Assembly (NCBI RefSeq): GCF_001042985.1
Contig: NZ_JYKY01000024.1
Coordinates: forward strand, 21,339 to 85,338
Length of the DNA stretch: 64,000 nt
Direction: 5' to 3'
From: Pseudomonas lundensis
GTDB lineage: Bacteria; Pseudomonadota; Gammaproteobacteria; Pseudomonadales; Pseudomonadaceae
Shown in pieces: positions 25,840 to 35,069 of this stretch. The notes under the pieces were generated by a model that was not told the DNA's origin, ran no database searches, and saw only the letters and a program-made list of their open reading frames with translations. Numbering within the stretch: the stretch's first letter is position 1; each line of letters begins with the position of its first letter. A program made the translations under genes and the position numbers.

Positions 25840-28182
25840 TCACTCAACCACGCTGAATTCGACACGCGCGGTGTGCCCACCTTCGTCCAGCACGCTAAGT
25901 TCGTAGCGCCCGAGTTGTTCGAGCGAGGTGCTGAGCGCGTCCTGGTGGGCGCTGTCGCCCAGCGGCACGCCATTAAGGAACCACCAGCGTCGGCCATCGC
26001 CGCCCAGTGCCGTCAGCGTGAGCCGCAACGCTTGCACGCTCGCCGCGGGCCTGCGCAGGCGGTCACCGTCGCGCACGCCAACGATCGACAACGGCGTGAC
26101 CGAATGCAGCGCCGGTGGCGGGCACTCGACCGAGGCTGGCGGCATGCGGGCGTCCCGTCGCTCTGCCCGTGGCAACCAGGGTTCCAGCGGCGCGGGCCAC
26201 AGGGCCACCTCGCGAGGTTGCGCGCCGGGGCATTGCGGCCCGACGCGCTCGCCTTGCGGGTTGACCCATACCTGCTCGCGCAACCCCACACTCAACGGTT
26301 GATCGGCCGCCAGCAAGGTCGGCGGCGTGGTGTGATCCAGCGTCCAGGCAAAACGCTGGCGGCGGCAGTTGGGGTCGCCCTTGCTCAGCGGCTGGCCCAA
26401 CGGCCAACAAATGGCTGCCACGCCAACATTGCCCGGCACGGCCTGCACCGGGGCAACGATGCCACGCTGGCTGTCGCGATTACTCAGCACATCGTGCACT
26501 TGCAGCATCAGCGGGGCTGCCGAGGCCAGCCCGAACTGGCCCGGCACCGGCGTGCCGTCCGGGCGCCCGATCCACACGCCAATCAAGTAGCGCGGCCCTA
26601 CGCCAATCGCCAGCGCATCGCGAAAGCCGTAGCTGGTGCCGGTTTTCCACGCCAGCGCGGGGCGTTGCACTAATTCGGCACGCGGGTCACGGTCCGGGCG
26701 TGCCTGGCCACTCAGAATGCGCCGGATGACCCATGCCGAGCCCGGCGACAGCAGGCGCCGTTCGTGCAGTGGATCGTCGGGCTGCAAGCGCAACGTGGCA
26801 CTTTTGCCGTCGCGGGCCAACGCGCTGTAACCACTGACCAGGTCTTCGAGTCGGCTGCCCGCCCCACCCAGAATCAACGCCAGATTGGGTTCCGCCAAAG
26901 CGGGCAGCGTCAGCGGCACGCCGCCGTTGCGCAGGTCCGCCGCAAAGCGTTTCGGCCCATAGGCCTCGAGCAACTGCACCGCTGGCAAGTTGAGGGACAG
27001 GGCCAGCGCGGCGCTGGCCGAGACCGGGCCGCTGAAGCCCATGGAGAAGTTGCCCGGCCGGTAGTCGCCATAGCGCCGGGGCAAGTCTTGCAGCAGCGAC
27101 TCGGAATGAATCAGCCCGGCGTCCATCGCCATCCCGTACAAAAACGGCTTGAGCGTTGAACCCGGCGAGCGCATGGCGCTGATCATGTCCACATGGCCGA
27201 AACGCCGCGCGTCGTTGATGTCCACCGACCCCAAGTAAGCACGCACGGCCATGCTGTCGGTTTCGACCACCACAATTGCCGCCGAGGTGTGATCCGGCAA
27301 ACGCGCACGCCAGCCCAGCAACAGGTCTTCCAGACGTCGTTGCAGGTTGGCGTCCAGCGTGGTGCGTATCAGCGGCGGACTGTGGGGGCGATTCAACCGC
27401 CGCGCCAGCAAGGGAGCGAGGCTGGGTTCCAGGCGCGGCGCCAGGAGCAGCGGCTCTTGAAGGGCATCGTCCACGGCGGTGCGCGGCCACACGTCGTACT
27501 CGGCCAACCGCCGCAAGACTTTGTCCCGCGCCACCTGCGCGCGCGCCGGGTGGCGGTCCGGGCGCAAGCGGCTGGGGGCTTGCGGCAACACGGCCAACAG
27601 CGCGGCCTCCGAATGCGTGAGGTGTTGCGGGGACTTGCCCAAATACGCCCAACTGGCCGCTGCCACCCCTTGCAAAGTACCCCCGAACGGCGCGCGATTG
27701 AGGTACAGGTTCAGGATTTGGTCCTTGGACAAATGCCATTCCAGCTGGGCTGTGCGCCACAGCTGGCGCAGTTTGCCGGGCAACGTGCGTTCATGGGGAT
27801 CGAGCAGCCGCGCCACCTGCATCGACAGCGTGCTGCCACCCGACAACACACGCCCGCCGCTGAGGTTTTGCCAGGCGGCACGCCCCAGCGCCAGCGGGTT
27901 CACGCCGGGGTGACGGAAGAACCAGCGGTCTTCGTAGGTCAGCAAGGCGTCGAGGTAATACGGCGACACCTCATCCGTGCTCACCGGGTAGCGCCACACC
28001 CCATTGGCATCGGCAAAGCGCCATAGCGGGGTGCCGTCTTCGGCCAATACGACACGGGCCAGATCATCCTGGGGCAAGGGCAGCGGCCAGATTTTATCGG
28101 CCAGCCACAGCGCGGCACACAGCAGCACTGTGGCGGCGAGTATCCCGCGCAGGCATTTTTTAAGCCGCGATCCCATTAACAT
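25840..28182 (-). CDS. pbpC: penicillin-binding protein 1C
   Basis: Bifunctional peptidoglycan glycosyltransferase/transpeptidase of the PBP1C class, 780 residues, anchored by one N-terminal helix. The glycosyltransferase has Glu84 in YEDRWFFRHPG and a later SMQVARL segment. The transpeptidase has Ser342/Lys345 in SPGSTLKPF, an SLN motif and KTGTS; a C-terminal BiPBP_C domain ends the protein. The start at 28182 or the ATG at 28176 are both possible. In many proteobacteria pbpC sits beside the alpha-2-macroglobulin gene yfhM, as here, though a small plus-strand gene lies between them. Confidence 0.92.
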   Translation of the reverse strand: MLMGSRLKKCLRGILAATVLLCAALWLADKIWPLPLPQDDLARVVLAEDGTPLWRFADANGVWRYPVSTDEVSPYYLDALLTYEDRWFFRHPGVNPLALGRAAWQNLSGGRVLSGGSTLSMQVARLLDPHERTLPGKLRQLWRTAQLEWHLSKDQILNLYLNRAPFGGTLQGVAAASWAYLGKSPQHLTHSEAALLAVLPQAPSRLRPDRHPARAQVARDKVLRRLAEYDVWPRTAVDDALQEPLLLAPRLEPSLAPLLARRLNRPHSPPLIRTTLDANLQRRLEDLLLGWRARLPDHTSAAIVVVETDSMAVRAYLGSVDINDARRFGHVDMISAMRSPGSTLKPFLYGMAMDAGLIHSESLLQDLPRRYGDYRPGNFSMGFSGPVSASAALALSLNLPAVQLLEAYGPKRFAADLRNGGVPLTLPALAEPNLALILGGAGSRLEDLVSGYSALARDGKSATLRLQPDDPLHERRLLSPGSAWVIRRILSGQARPDRDPRAELVQRPALAWKTGTSYGFRDALAIGVGPRYLIGVWIGRPDGTPVPGQFGLASAAPLMLQVHDVLSNRDSQRGIVAPVQAVPGNVGVAAICWPLGQPLSKGDPNCRRQRFAWTLDHTTPPTLLAADQPLSVGLREQVWVNPQGERVGPQCPGAQPREVALWPAPLEPWLPRAERRDARMPPASVECPPPALHSVTPLSIVGVRDGDRLRRPAASVQALRLTLTALGGDGRRWWFLNGVPLGDSAHQDALSTSLEQLGRYELSVLDEGGHTARVEFSVVE

Positions 28183-28268
28183 CCGCCCGTGACGCAACTT
28201 TGCGCCCTGACTGGTTGCCCAAGGGGTATCTCTGGCACAGTGGCCGTCTTCTTAATCGGAACATCCCC

Positions 28269-28562
28269 ATGCACGTCGAAAGTTTTGTAGGAAATCTGGG
28301 CCTTTGGTTGGGCACGCTGGTTCGCTGGATCGTCGAAAGCCTGAGCGGCCTTTTCAATGCGATTACCCAGGCAGGCAGTCATTTCATTGATGGCATGGCC
28401 CGAGCGCTCGGCATGGACACCTCGATTGTCAGCATTGCGGTGCTGGTGATCGGCCTGCTGTTTTTGTACAACGCGGTGCGCGCCTTCATGCGGGCTTCCA
28501 TCATCGGTGGCGTGATCTGGCTGTTGCTGGGGTTGTGGGTGTTGAGCTGGGTCATCAGCTGA
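28269..28562 (+). CDS. small membrane protein, function unknown
   Basis: 97-residue protein with an amphipathic N-terminal half (MHVESFVGNLGLWLGTLVRW) and two strongly hydrophobic segments (about residues 55-70 and 77-95). The ATG at 28269 begins the hydrophobic protein; the frame is open from 28200 but the extra residues look non-coding. It is divergent from pbpC and converges on yfhM, between two genes normally found together. I do not recognise a family. Confidence 0.65.
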   Translation: MHVESFVGNLGLWLGTLVRWIVESLSGLFNAITQAGSHFIDGMARALGMDTSIVSIAVLVIGLLFLYNAVRAFMRASIIGGVIWLLLGLWVLSWVIS

Positions 28563-28620
28563 CACGCGGCGAGGCAGCGGGGGCGCCGTCGCTGCCCCCC
28601 CACCAGCCTCGCTTCGTGCA

Positions 28621-31600
28621 TCACCGGCCCTTGATCACCATGTCTGCGGGCGTCTCGCCCACGGCTTGCCAGTTCGGGCGGTACATCGACTCCACTTGCG
28701 GTGGCGGCACGCGGTAAGTGCCGGGCGTCACGGCCCGCGCCAGATACAACAGGTGCGTGGTGCCGTAGCCTTCCAGATTCAACGCAGCCACGTAACGGTC
28801 ATCGCGGTATTCCTGATGCTGCACGCCCGCGTTTTGCATGGACTCGCGCCATTGTTTGACCTGGCTACTGGCGTTCTCAAGGCTGGCCGCGCTTTGACCG
28901 AGGTTCTGGTTTTCAAGCTCCAGCCCCGCCGGTAGCAGGTCAACCACCAGCGCGTCCGGCACCCGCTGCTTGGCAGTGACAGCCAGGTGCACCAGCACCA
29001 GATCGCCGCTTTGCAGGTTTTTCAGGTTCAGCGGTTCGCCATTCATGCCCAAGTAATCGCGGCGAATACTCATGTTTTCACCACCCGCAGGCGGCGCGTG
29101 CTGTGGATAACCCGAAATCGTCAGCTGTTGGTACACCGGCACGCTGCCTTCATTGCGCAGGCTCAAAGGCGACGCCAGTAACGGCCCTTCCAGTTTGAGA
29201 CCGGCTTGAGCCGGGTTCAGCTCACGGGTCTGGCTGCCACTGACCAGTTGCGCGGTCCACGGTTGTTCAGGCTGGTCCAGCAAGTCCCGGCCCGCGAGGA
29301 ACAACGCGTTGCGCTCCTGAGTCGACAGCCACTGGCTCGCCGCCAACTGATCCGACAGGGCAAATACTCGGGCTTCACGCTGGCCGCTCATCAGGTTGTT
29401 TTCTTCGAGCAGGGCCAGAATCAGCGCCTGATCGCGCAGCGAGCTGCCGTAATCACCCAGCCATTGATCGGCTGCGCGGGTCACGGCCAGACCGGCGACC
29501 AGGGCTTGATCGGCACGAGGCTGGTCGCCCATCTTCTGCAAGGCAATCGACAGCTGCACCAGCGGCAAACCGGAGCGCGCATCGCTGCGGCGTTCGAACA
29601 GGCTGCGTAAGGCACCCAACGGCGCCTGCTGACTGCGGGCCAGCACCATGGCGGCGTAGGCTTGCACGGCAAACCGGGTGTGATCGAGATTATCGCTGTA
29701 GTCCGACTCGATCAGGTTGCGCTCCTGGGTGTAGCGCAGCAGTCGTTCACTGGCTTTCTTCAGTGCATCAGGCGGCACGGCATAACCTTGATCGCGAGCG
29801 CGCAGCAGGAAGTCAGTGATATAGGCGCTCAGCCAGTACTCTTCCTGACCGTCTGCGCCCCACAGGCCAAAGCTGCCGTTGTAGCGCTGCATGCCCAGCA
29901 GGCGCTCGATGCCCAGCTCGATTTTGCGCTTGCGGTCGGCATCCGGCTCGCCTTCCAGGCCAAGCCGCTTGAGCAACGCCGCGTCGGCATACAACGCCGG
30001 GTACAGACCGCTGGTGGTCTGTTCGGAACATCCGTACGGATACGCCTTGAGCGCACGGATCTGCTCGCCCAGGTTCAACGGCGGACGGCTCGACAGGCTG
30101 AGTAGGGCTTCACGCCCCGCCGGCTCGAAGGCTTGCAGCTCGCCCTCTGGCAACGTCCATGGCTGATCGTTGAGCACGGCGCGGTAGTGCTTGAGCAACG
30201 CCGGGTAGGCCGGACGTACCCCCAGCGTCCATTCGCGGGTAAAGGGCGCCAGCGTCTCGCCGGGCAGATTCAGGCCTTTGACGGTGACGGTCAGCTTGCC
30301 GGTGCCGTAGCCACCCAGCGCTTTGACTGGCACCTGCAAGGTGCTGCGCTGGCCGGGGCTGAGGGTGAGTGTTTGGCTGCTGAGGCCCGACAGGTTCAGT
30401 TGGCCTTCGGCGTTCAAGTGGACTTCAAGGGTTTGCGGCGTGGCCGTGAGGTTGGACAGGTCCAGCGCCAGCCGGGTCTCATCGCCCCCCGCCATGAAGC
30501 GCGGCGCGGCCAGCTCGGCCACCAGCGGCGCGGCGACCACGGTTTTGGCTTGCGCCATGCCGTAGCGGTCGTCGGTCCAGGCTTGGGCCATTACGCGTAA
30601 CTCGCCATTGAAGTCGGGGATGTCGAGGCTGACTTCACCCTCGCCCTGTTCGTTGAGGGTCACCGGGGCGCTTTGCAGGGCAACGATGGTGACGCTGGTG
30701 GCCGGGCGCTTGCCGCCCTTGGCCAGCCCTGCGTCACCGCCAAAGGCCAGGCTGGCCAAACGGCCTTGCCCGGCTTCAATCAGTTGCCCATAAATGTCCA
30801 ATTGGTCAGCGCCATAAGCCTTGCGACCGAACAGGCTGGCGTAAGGGTCGGGCGTCGGGTAATCGGTGATGTTCAACACCCCGACATCCACGGCCGCCAG
30901 CAGGACATGCACGTCCTTGGGCACGCTGCCGTCGGCGTTTTTAGCCTGCACCTTGACCTTCAGCGGCTGCTTGGGGCGCATGGTCTGCGGGGCATCCAGG
31001 GTCAGCGCCAGTTTGCGCTGCGTGCGGTCCAGCGGCAGGTGCAGCACACCCACGGCCCGTTTTGGCGTGATGTTGGCTATGCGCTCGCCGGGACGAATCA
31101 CCAGCGCGCTGACGTACAGGTCGTGGCGTGCCCAGCGCGGGTCCAGTTTGACGGCGAAGGTCTTGCCCTCGGCCGGGACGTCAATTTCTTCCCACCACAG
31201 CGGCCCGTCGCTGCCTTCAACCAGCAAATACCCTTTGCCGGCCGCCGGTGGCGAGACCGTAACGTTGGCTGTTTCGCCCTCGGCGTAGGCCGCTTTATCC
31301 AGCGCCAGCTTGACCTGATCGGGACGCACGGCGCCGCCTTCGGCATTGTCCTGCGCCTGATAACCCGCCCAGAAGCGCAGGCTGCTGATCAAACCGGTTT
31401 TCGGGTCTTGAACTTCAACCCGATACGGGCCCCACTCCACCGGGAAGCTGACCTTGGCCGTGCCGCCTGCCTTGAAGCTCACGGTTTGTTCGCCGAGGTT
31501 CAAAAACTTCTCGTTGTAGTGGTAGCTCCAGCCGTCGTTGTCCGAGTAGTTCCAGTAGTAGTCCCGACGCTCGCGCACCAGCCGCACGTTGACGTTATCA

Positions 31601-33513
31601 GCCGCCAGCTTGTTGCCTGCGTCATCGGCAATCAGCACCTCGAATTCAGCCGGGCCGTCGCCATCGGTTTCCGTACCGTCGAACAGGCCGCGCAGCCCCG
31701 GCAGTCGCTCGGCAGGCCACACCGGTTGCACCAGTCGACGGGTAATCGGCCGACCGCCGGACTCTTGCAGGCTGGCCTGCACAATCAGTTGCAGCGGCGA
31801 TTTGGCGTCACTCCATTTGCTCTCCAGATGCAGGGTGTCTTCGCCTTGGGCGTTGAGCACGCTTTCATCCAGTTCAAAGTCCTGGGTCAGTTCTTCTTCG
31901 GTCACCGAACCGAACTGATACCCCGGCAATGCGCTCACCGCCTCACGCAAGGGACGCACATACACTTGACCGCTCAAGCGGTTCCCGGCCGCGGGGGCAC
32001 CATACAAGTAGCGGCCGTTCACGTGGATGTCGGCGGTTTGATCGGGACGCAGCGGCGTATCGCTGCCCTTGAGTTCCAGTGCCAGACGCTCGGGCAGGAA
32101 GTCTTCCACCAAAAATTCATAGAGCTGTGGCTTGCCGTCCCCCAGGTCGAACACCAGTTGCCAGCGCCCGGTGGGGGCTTCGCCCGCCAGTTGCAGCGGG
32201 TATTGATAGAAGCCGGCAGCATCGGGCTCCCACACGAACTTGCGGCTGACCTGCTCGTCCGGGCGACGGACTTCCACGCTGACCGGCTGCGGCTTGACCG
32301 GATGGCCATCACGGTCGCGCAGCAAGGCGTTGAGCAGCACGGTTTCGCCGGGACGGTACAGATCACGCGGTCCAAATACGAAGAATTGCAACGGATGCGC
32401 CTGCGGCCCGCCGATGTCGAACTCGGCCAGGTCCAGCGCCGCGGTATTCAAACGCAACAGGCTGGTCTGATCGCCCTGTCGCGCCAACAGCACCTCGGCC
32501 TTGGGCGGCAGGGCCAGTTCGGCATGGCCGTCTTTGTCGGTCGTGCCCTGGGCAAGCATTTTGCCCTTGCCGTCGAGCAGTTCCAGCGCCACGTCGCCCA
32601 GCGCATTGCCACCTTCGAGCGCCTGCGTGAACACGTCCAGGCGTTTCTGATAGCGGTGTACCGAAACGCCAATGTCACTGAGGGTGAACAGCGTGGCCGG
32701 GGTTGAATAGTTGTACGTGCCGGAGGCTTTCATTACCGCCAGGTACACGCCCGGCTGCTGCAAGGGCTTGATGCCGGAGGTTGGCAAGATCACCGTTTCA
32801 CGCGTGTTGCGGGCCGGGTTCAGGTCAAACCGGGCACCGTAGACCAGATCGGCCATGCCCAGCAGGTCTTTGGCTTCATAGCTTTGCAGGCTGCTGTTGC
32901 GGCCCCACTGGCTGAGGAATGCAGGCAAGGACTGAGGTTTGACGCGGAAAAACTCCACATCGACTTTATCGACGTTGAGCGCGATGACGGGCAAGCCTTC
33001 AGCCAGTCGCGTCGGCAACAGCGTGCCGCGGCTGGCAAACCCGACGGTGGGTTGCAGGTCACGGGTTTCAAGGCGGCTGACGTACTCGGCGGCCAGTTCG
33101 GCATCGTTGACCGCGCGCAGGCCGGGGTCGACGGTGAGGATCAGTTTGCGCTGCGGCTCAAGGTGACGCAGACGCAGCTCCATCAGGTTGTCGGAAAGCT
33201 CCCAGGCGCCGTCGACCTTGCCGGAGGTGGCATCCACCAGATGCAGTTTTTCGCCAAAGGGCTGATCCGGGTCCAGCGGCACGGAAAAACTCACCGACAA
33301 GGTGCTGGCGCCGTCCACTTGCACTTCCGAGACATCCACCACACTCAACTCGCGCCCCGCGTAGCGTTCAGCGAGGGCTTTGACATCCTGCACAGGCTTG
33401 GCCGCTTGCGTGCCAACCGCCGCCGATGGCGCAGGAGGGTTGCCGGGAGAGGAAGCATCACACGCACTCAGCAGTGCCAGTGCGCAGGCCAGGAACAGTC
33501 CTTTGTTAAGCAT
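28621..33513 (-). CDS. yfhM: bacterial alpha-2-macroglobulin lipoprotein
   Basis: Large periplasmic protease-trapping lipoprotein of 1630 residues. Lipobox LSAC near residues 15-18, MG domains through the N-terminal half, a bait-region segment, and a thioester motif in YGCSEQ (Cys1162, Gln1165). The C-terminal receptor-like portion has the helical TED repeats (FAVQAYAAMVLARSQQ). The CxEQ thioester marks the type I-like (YfhM) form that covalently captures attacking proteases; it is thought to act with PBP1C in repair and defence of the wall. The ATG at 33513 starts the signal peptide; the extra 43 upstream residues were rejected. Confidence 0.93.
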   Translation of the reverse strand: MLNKGLFLACALALLSACDASSPGNPPAPSAAVGTQAAKPVQDVKALAERYAGRELSVVDVSEVQVDGASTLSVSFSVPLDPDQPFGEKLHLVDATSGKVDGAWELSDNLMELRLRHLEPQRKLILTVDPGLRAVNDAELAAEYVSRLETRDLQPTVGFASRGTLLPTRLAEGLPVIALNVDKVDVEFFRVKPQSLPAFLSQWGRNSSLQSYEAKDLLGMADLVYGARFDLNPARNTRETVILPTSGIKPLQQPGVYLAVMKASGTYNYSTPATLFTLSDIGVSVHRYQKRLDVFTQALEGGNALGDVALELLDGKGKMLAQGTTDKDGHAELALPPKAEVLLARQGDQTSLLRLNTAALDLAEFDIGGPQAHPLQFFVFGPRDLYRPGETVLLNALLRDRDGHPVKPQPVSVEVRRPDEQVSRKFVWEPDAAGFYQYPLQLAGEAPTGRWQLVFDLGDGKPQLYEFLVEDFLPERLALELKGSDTPLRPDQTADIHVNGRYLYGAPAAGNRLSGQVYVRPLREAVSALPGYQFGSVTEEELTQDFELDESVLNAQGEDTLHLESKWSDAKSPLQLIVQASLQESGGRPITRRLVQPVWPAERLPGLRGLFDGTETDGDGPAEFEVLIADDAGNKLAADNVNVRLVRERRDYYWNYSDNDGWSYHYNEKFLNLGEQTVSFKAGGTAKVSFPVEWGPYRVEVQDPKTGLISSLRFWAGYQAQDNAEGGAVRPDQVKLALDKAAYAEGETANVTVSPPAAGKGYLLVEGSDGPLWWEEIDVPAEGKTFAVKLDPRWARHDLYVSALVIRPGERIANITPKRAVGVLHLPLDRTQRKLALTLDAPQTMRPKQPLKVKVQAKNADGSVPKDVHVLLAAVDVGVLNITDYPTPDPYASLFGRKAYGADQLDIYGQLIEAGQGRLASLAFGGDAGLAKGGKRPATSVTIVALQSAPVTLNEQGEGEVSLDIPDFNGELRVMAQAWTDDRYGMAQAKTVVAAPLVAELAAPRFMAGGDETRLALDLSNLTATPQTLEVHLNAEGQLNLSGLSSQTLTLSPGQRSTLQVPVKALGGYGTGKLTVTVKGLNLPGETLAPFTREWTLGVRPAYPALLKHYRAVLNDQPWTLPEGELQAFEPAGREALLSLSSRPPLNLGEQIRALKAYPYGCSEQTTSGLYPALYADAALLKRLGLEGEPDADRKRKIELGIERLLGMQRYNGSFGLWGADGQEEYWLSAYITDFLLRARDQGYAVPPDALKKASERLLRYTQERNLIESDYSDNLDHTRFAVQAYAAMVLARSQQAPLGALRSLFERRSDARSGLPLVQLSIALQKMGDQPRADQALVAGLAVTRAADQWLGDYGSSLRDQALILALLEENNLMSGQREARVFALSDQLAASQWLSTQERNALFLAGRDLLDQPEQPWTAQLVSGSQTRELNPAQAGLKLEGPLLASPLSLRNEGSVPVYQQLTISGYPQHAPPAGGENMSIRRDYLGMNGEPLNLKNLQSGDLVLVHLAVTAKQRVPDALVVDLLPAGLELENQNLGQSAASLENASSQVKQWRESMQNAGVQHQEYRDDRYVAALNLEGYGTTHLLYLARAVTPGTYRVPPPQVESMYRPNWQAVGETPADMVIKGR

Positions 33514-33651
33514 GGTGTACTCGTTGGCTAGGCAATGAAGGGCACGACTATATAACAAATCCCCACGCCCCCTCACCCCGGCCGTCTCACGGAGCAAAGG
33601 GGCTGAGGGAAGGCCGCTTCGGCTACAATGCCGCTCCCTCAAGGAGCCTGC

Positions 33652-35001
33652 ATGTCGTTTTCCCTACTTGCTGACTGGCGCGACCGCCTGACCCATCGCC
33701 GGGTGTGGGCGCTGGCGGCGCCGATGATTTTGTCCAATATTTCCGTGCCGCTGGTGGCGCTGGTCGACAGCACCGTCATCGGCCACTTGCCCCACGCGCA
33801 TCAGTTGGGCGCCGTTGCCGTGGGCGCCAGCCTGTATGTGTTTCTGGCCTGGATGATGGGCTTTCTGCGCATGGGCACCACGGGCTTCGCCGCCCAGGCG
33901 GCCGGGCGGGGCGATGGCACGGCGCTGCGCCAGATCCTGTTGCAGGGGTTGCTGCTCAGTGTGCTGCTCTCACTGTTTTTAGGGGCCATCGCACTGCCGT
34001 TCAGCTCCCTGGCCCTGACCGTGATGCAGCCCTCTCCCGAGTTGCACCAACTGACGCTGGATTTCTTCTATACCCGCCTGTTTGGCCTGCCCGGCGCGCT
34101 GGCCACCTATGCACTGGTGGGCTGGTTTCTGGGCACGCAAAACGCGCGGGCCCCGCTAGGGATTTTGCTCACCACCAACCTGGTGAATATCGCGCTCAAT
34201 CTCTGGTTTGTCCTGGGGCTGGACTGGGGGGTGGTCGGGTCCGCCCGCGCCTCGGTGATTGCCGAGTGGAGCGGCGCACTGCTCGGGCTGTGGCTAACAC
34301 GCGGCGCGCTGCGACGGTTTCCGGGCAGGGTGATGTGGCAGGCGTTACGCGTATGGCAGAACTGGAAGCCGCTGTTGGGGGTCAACCGCGACATTTTTAT
34401 CCGCAGCCTGATGCTGCAATCGGTGTTTTTCCTCATCACCCTGCAAGGTGCGCGCCTGGGCGATGCCACCGTGGCCGCCAACGCACTGCTGCTCAACGGG
34501 TTGCTGCTGGCGGCCCATGCGCTGGACGGCCTGGCCCATGCCGTGGAGGCCCTGTGCGGTCATGCCATTGGCGCCCGGGACCGGACCGCCCTGCGCCGTT
34601 CGATGGTAGTGGCCAGTGGCTGGTCGCTGATCGCCAGCGCAGGTTTTGCGGTGTTGTTCCTGTTCGGCGGGCATCTGTTTATCGAGATGCAGACCGACAT
34701 CCCGAGTGTGCGCGAAACCGCTTTTCACTACGTGCCGTACCTGGCGCTGCTGCCCCTGATTGCCGTCTGGAGTTACCTGTTGGACGGGCTGTTTATCGGC
34801 GCCACCCGCGCGCGCGAAATGCGCAACGCCATGGTCATCAGCGTGATCCTCGCCCTGCCCGTCGCCTGGGCCATGCAACGCCTGGGCAACCACGGGCTGT
34901 GGATCAGTTTTCTGTTGTTCATGGTGCTGCGCAGCCTGACGCTGGCGGCCTATGCCTGGGCGATGCAACGCAAGGACCAGTGGTTCAACCCCAACGCGTG
35001 A
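33652..35001 (+). CDS. dinF: MATE-family efflux transporter, DinF-like
   Basis: Inner-membrane cation-coupled multidrug/organic exporter of the MATE superfamily, 449 residues with about twelve membrane segments arranged as two similar halves (the first beginning RVWALAAPMILSNISVPLVALVD). Closest in feel to the DinF branch. The ATG at 33652 follows AAGGAG six to seven bases upstream; an earlier in-frame start at 33628 lies before that site. No LexA box was recognised upstream, so the SOS link known from E. coli dinF is not supported here. Confidence 0.85.
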   Translation: MSFSLLADWRDRLTHRRVWALAAPMILSNISVPLVALVDSTVIGHLPHAHQLGAVAVGASLYVFLAWMMGFLRMGTTGFAAQAAGRGDGTALRQILLQGLLLSVLLSLFLGAIALPFSSLALTVMQPSPELHQLTLDFFYTRLFGLPGALATYALVGWFLGTQNARAPLGILLTTNLVNIALNLWFVLGLDWGVVGSARASVIAEWSGALLGLWLTRGALRRFPGRVMWQALRVWQNWKPLLGVNRDIFIRSLMLQSVFFLITLQGARLGDATVAANALLLNGLLLAAHALDGLAHAVEALCGHAIGARDRTALRRSMVVASGWSLIASAGFAVLFLFGGHLFIEMQTDIPSVRETAFHYVPYLALLPLIAVWSYLLDGLFIGATRAREMRNAMVISVILALPVAWAMQRLGNHGLWISFLLFMVLRSLTLAAYAWAMQRKDQWFNPNA

Positions 35002-35024
35002 ACTCGGGGTGATTGCGCGCACAT

Positions 35025-35050
35025 AAAAAACGCCGCCCGAGGGCGGCGTT
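35025..35050 (-). terminator. terminator of speA (shared with dinF end)
   Basis: Stem CGCCGCC / GGCGGCG with a four-base loop, extended by two A-T pairs, followed on the minus strand by six T. It sits between the convergent stops of dinF and speA and may stop both. Confidence 0.8.
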
Positions 35051-35069
35051 GTGTCTGGCTTCGAACGGC

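Noticed and set aside
30673..32706. 677-codon plus-strand frame
   Set aside because: It is antisense to the alpha-2-macroglobulin, whose domains and thioester motif are clear; such frames arise from high GC at third positions.
33540..33640. LexA/SOS box before the dinF-like gene
   Set aside because: No CTGT-N8-ACAG-like site could be found, so SOS control is not claimed.
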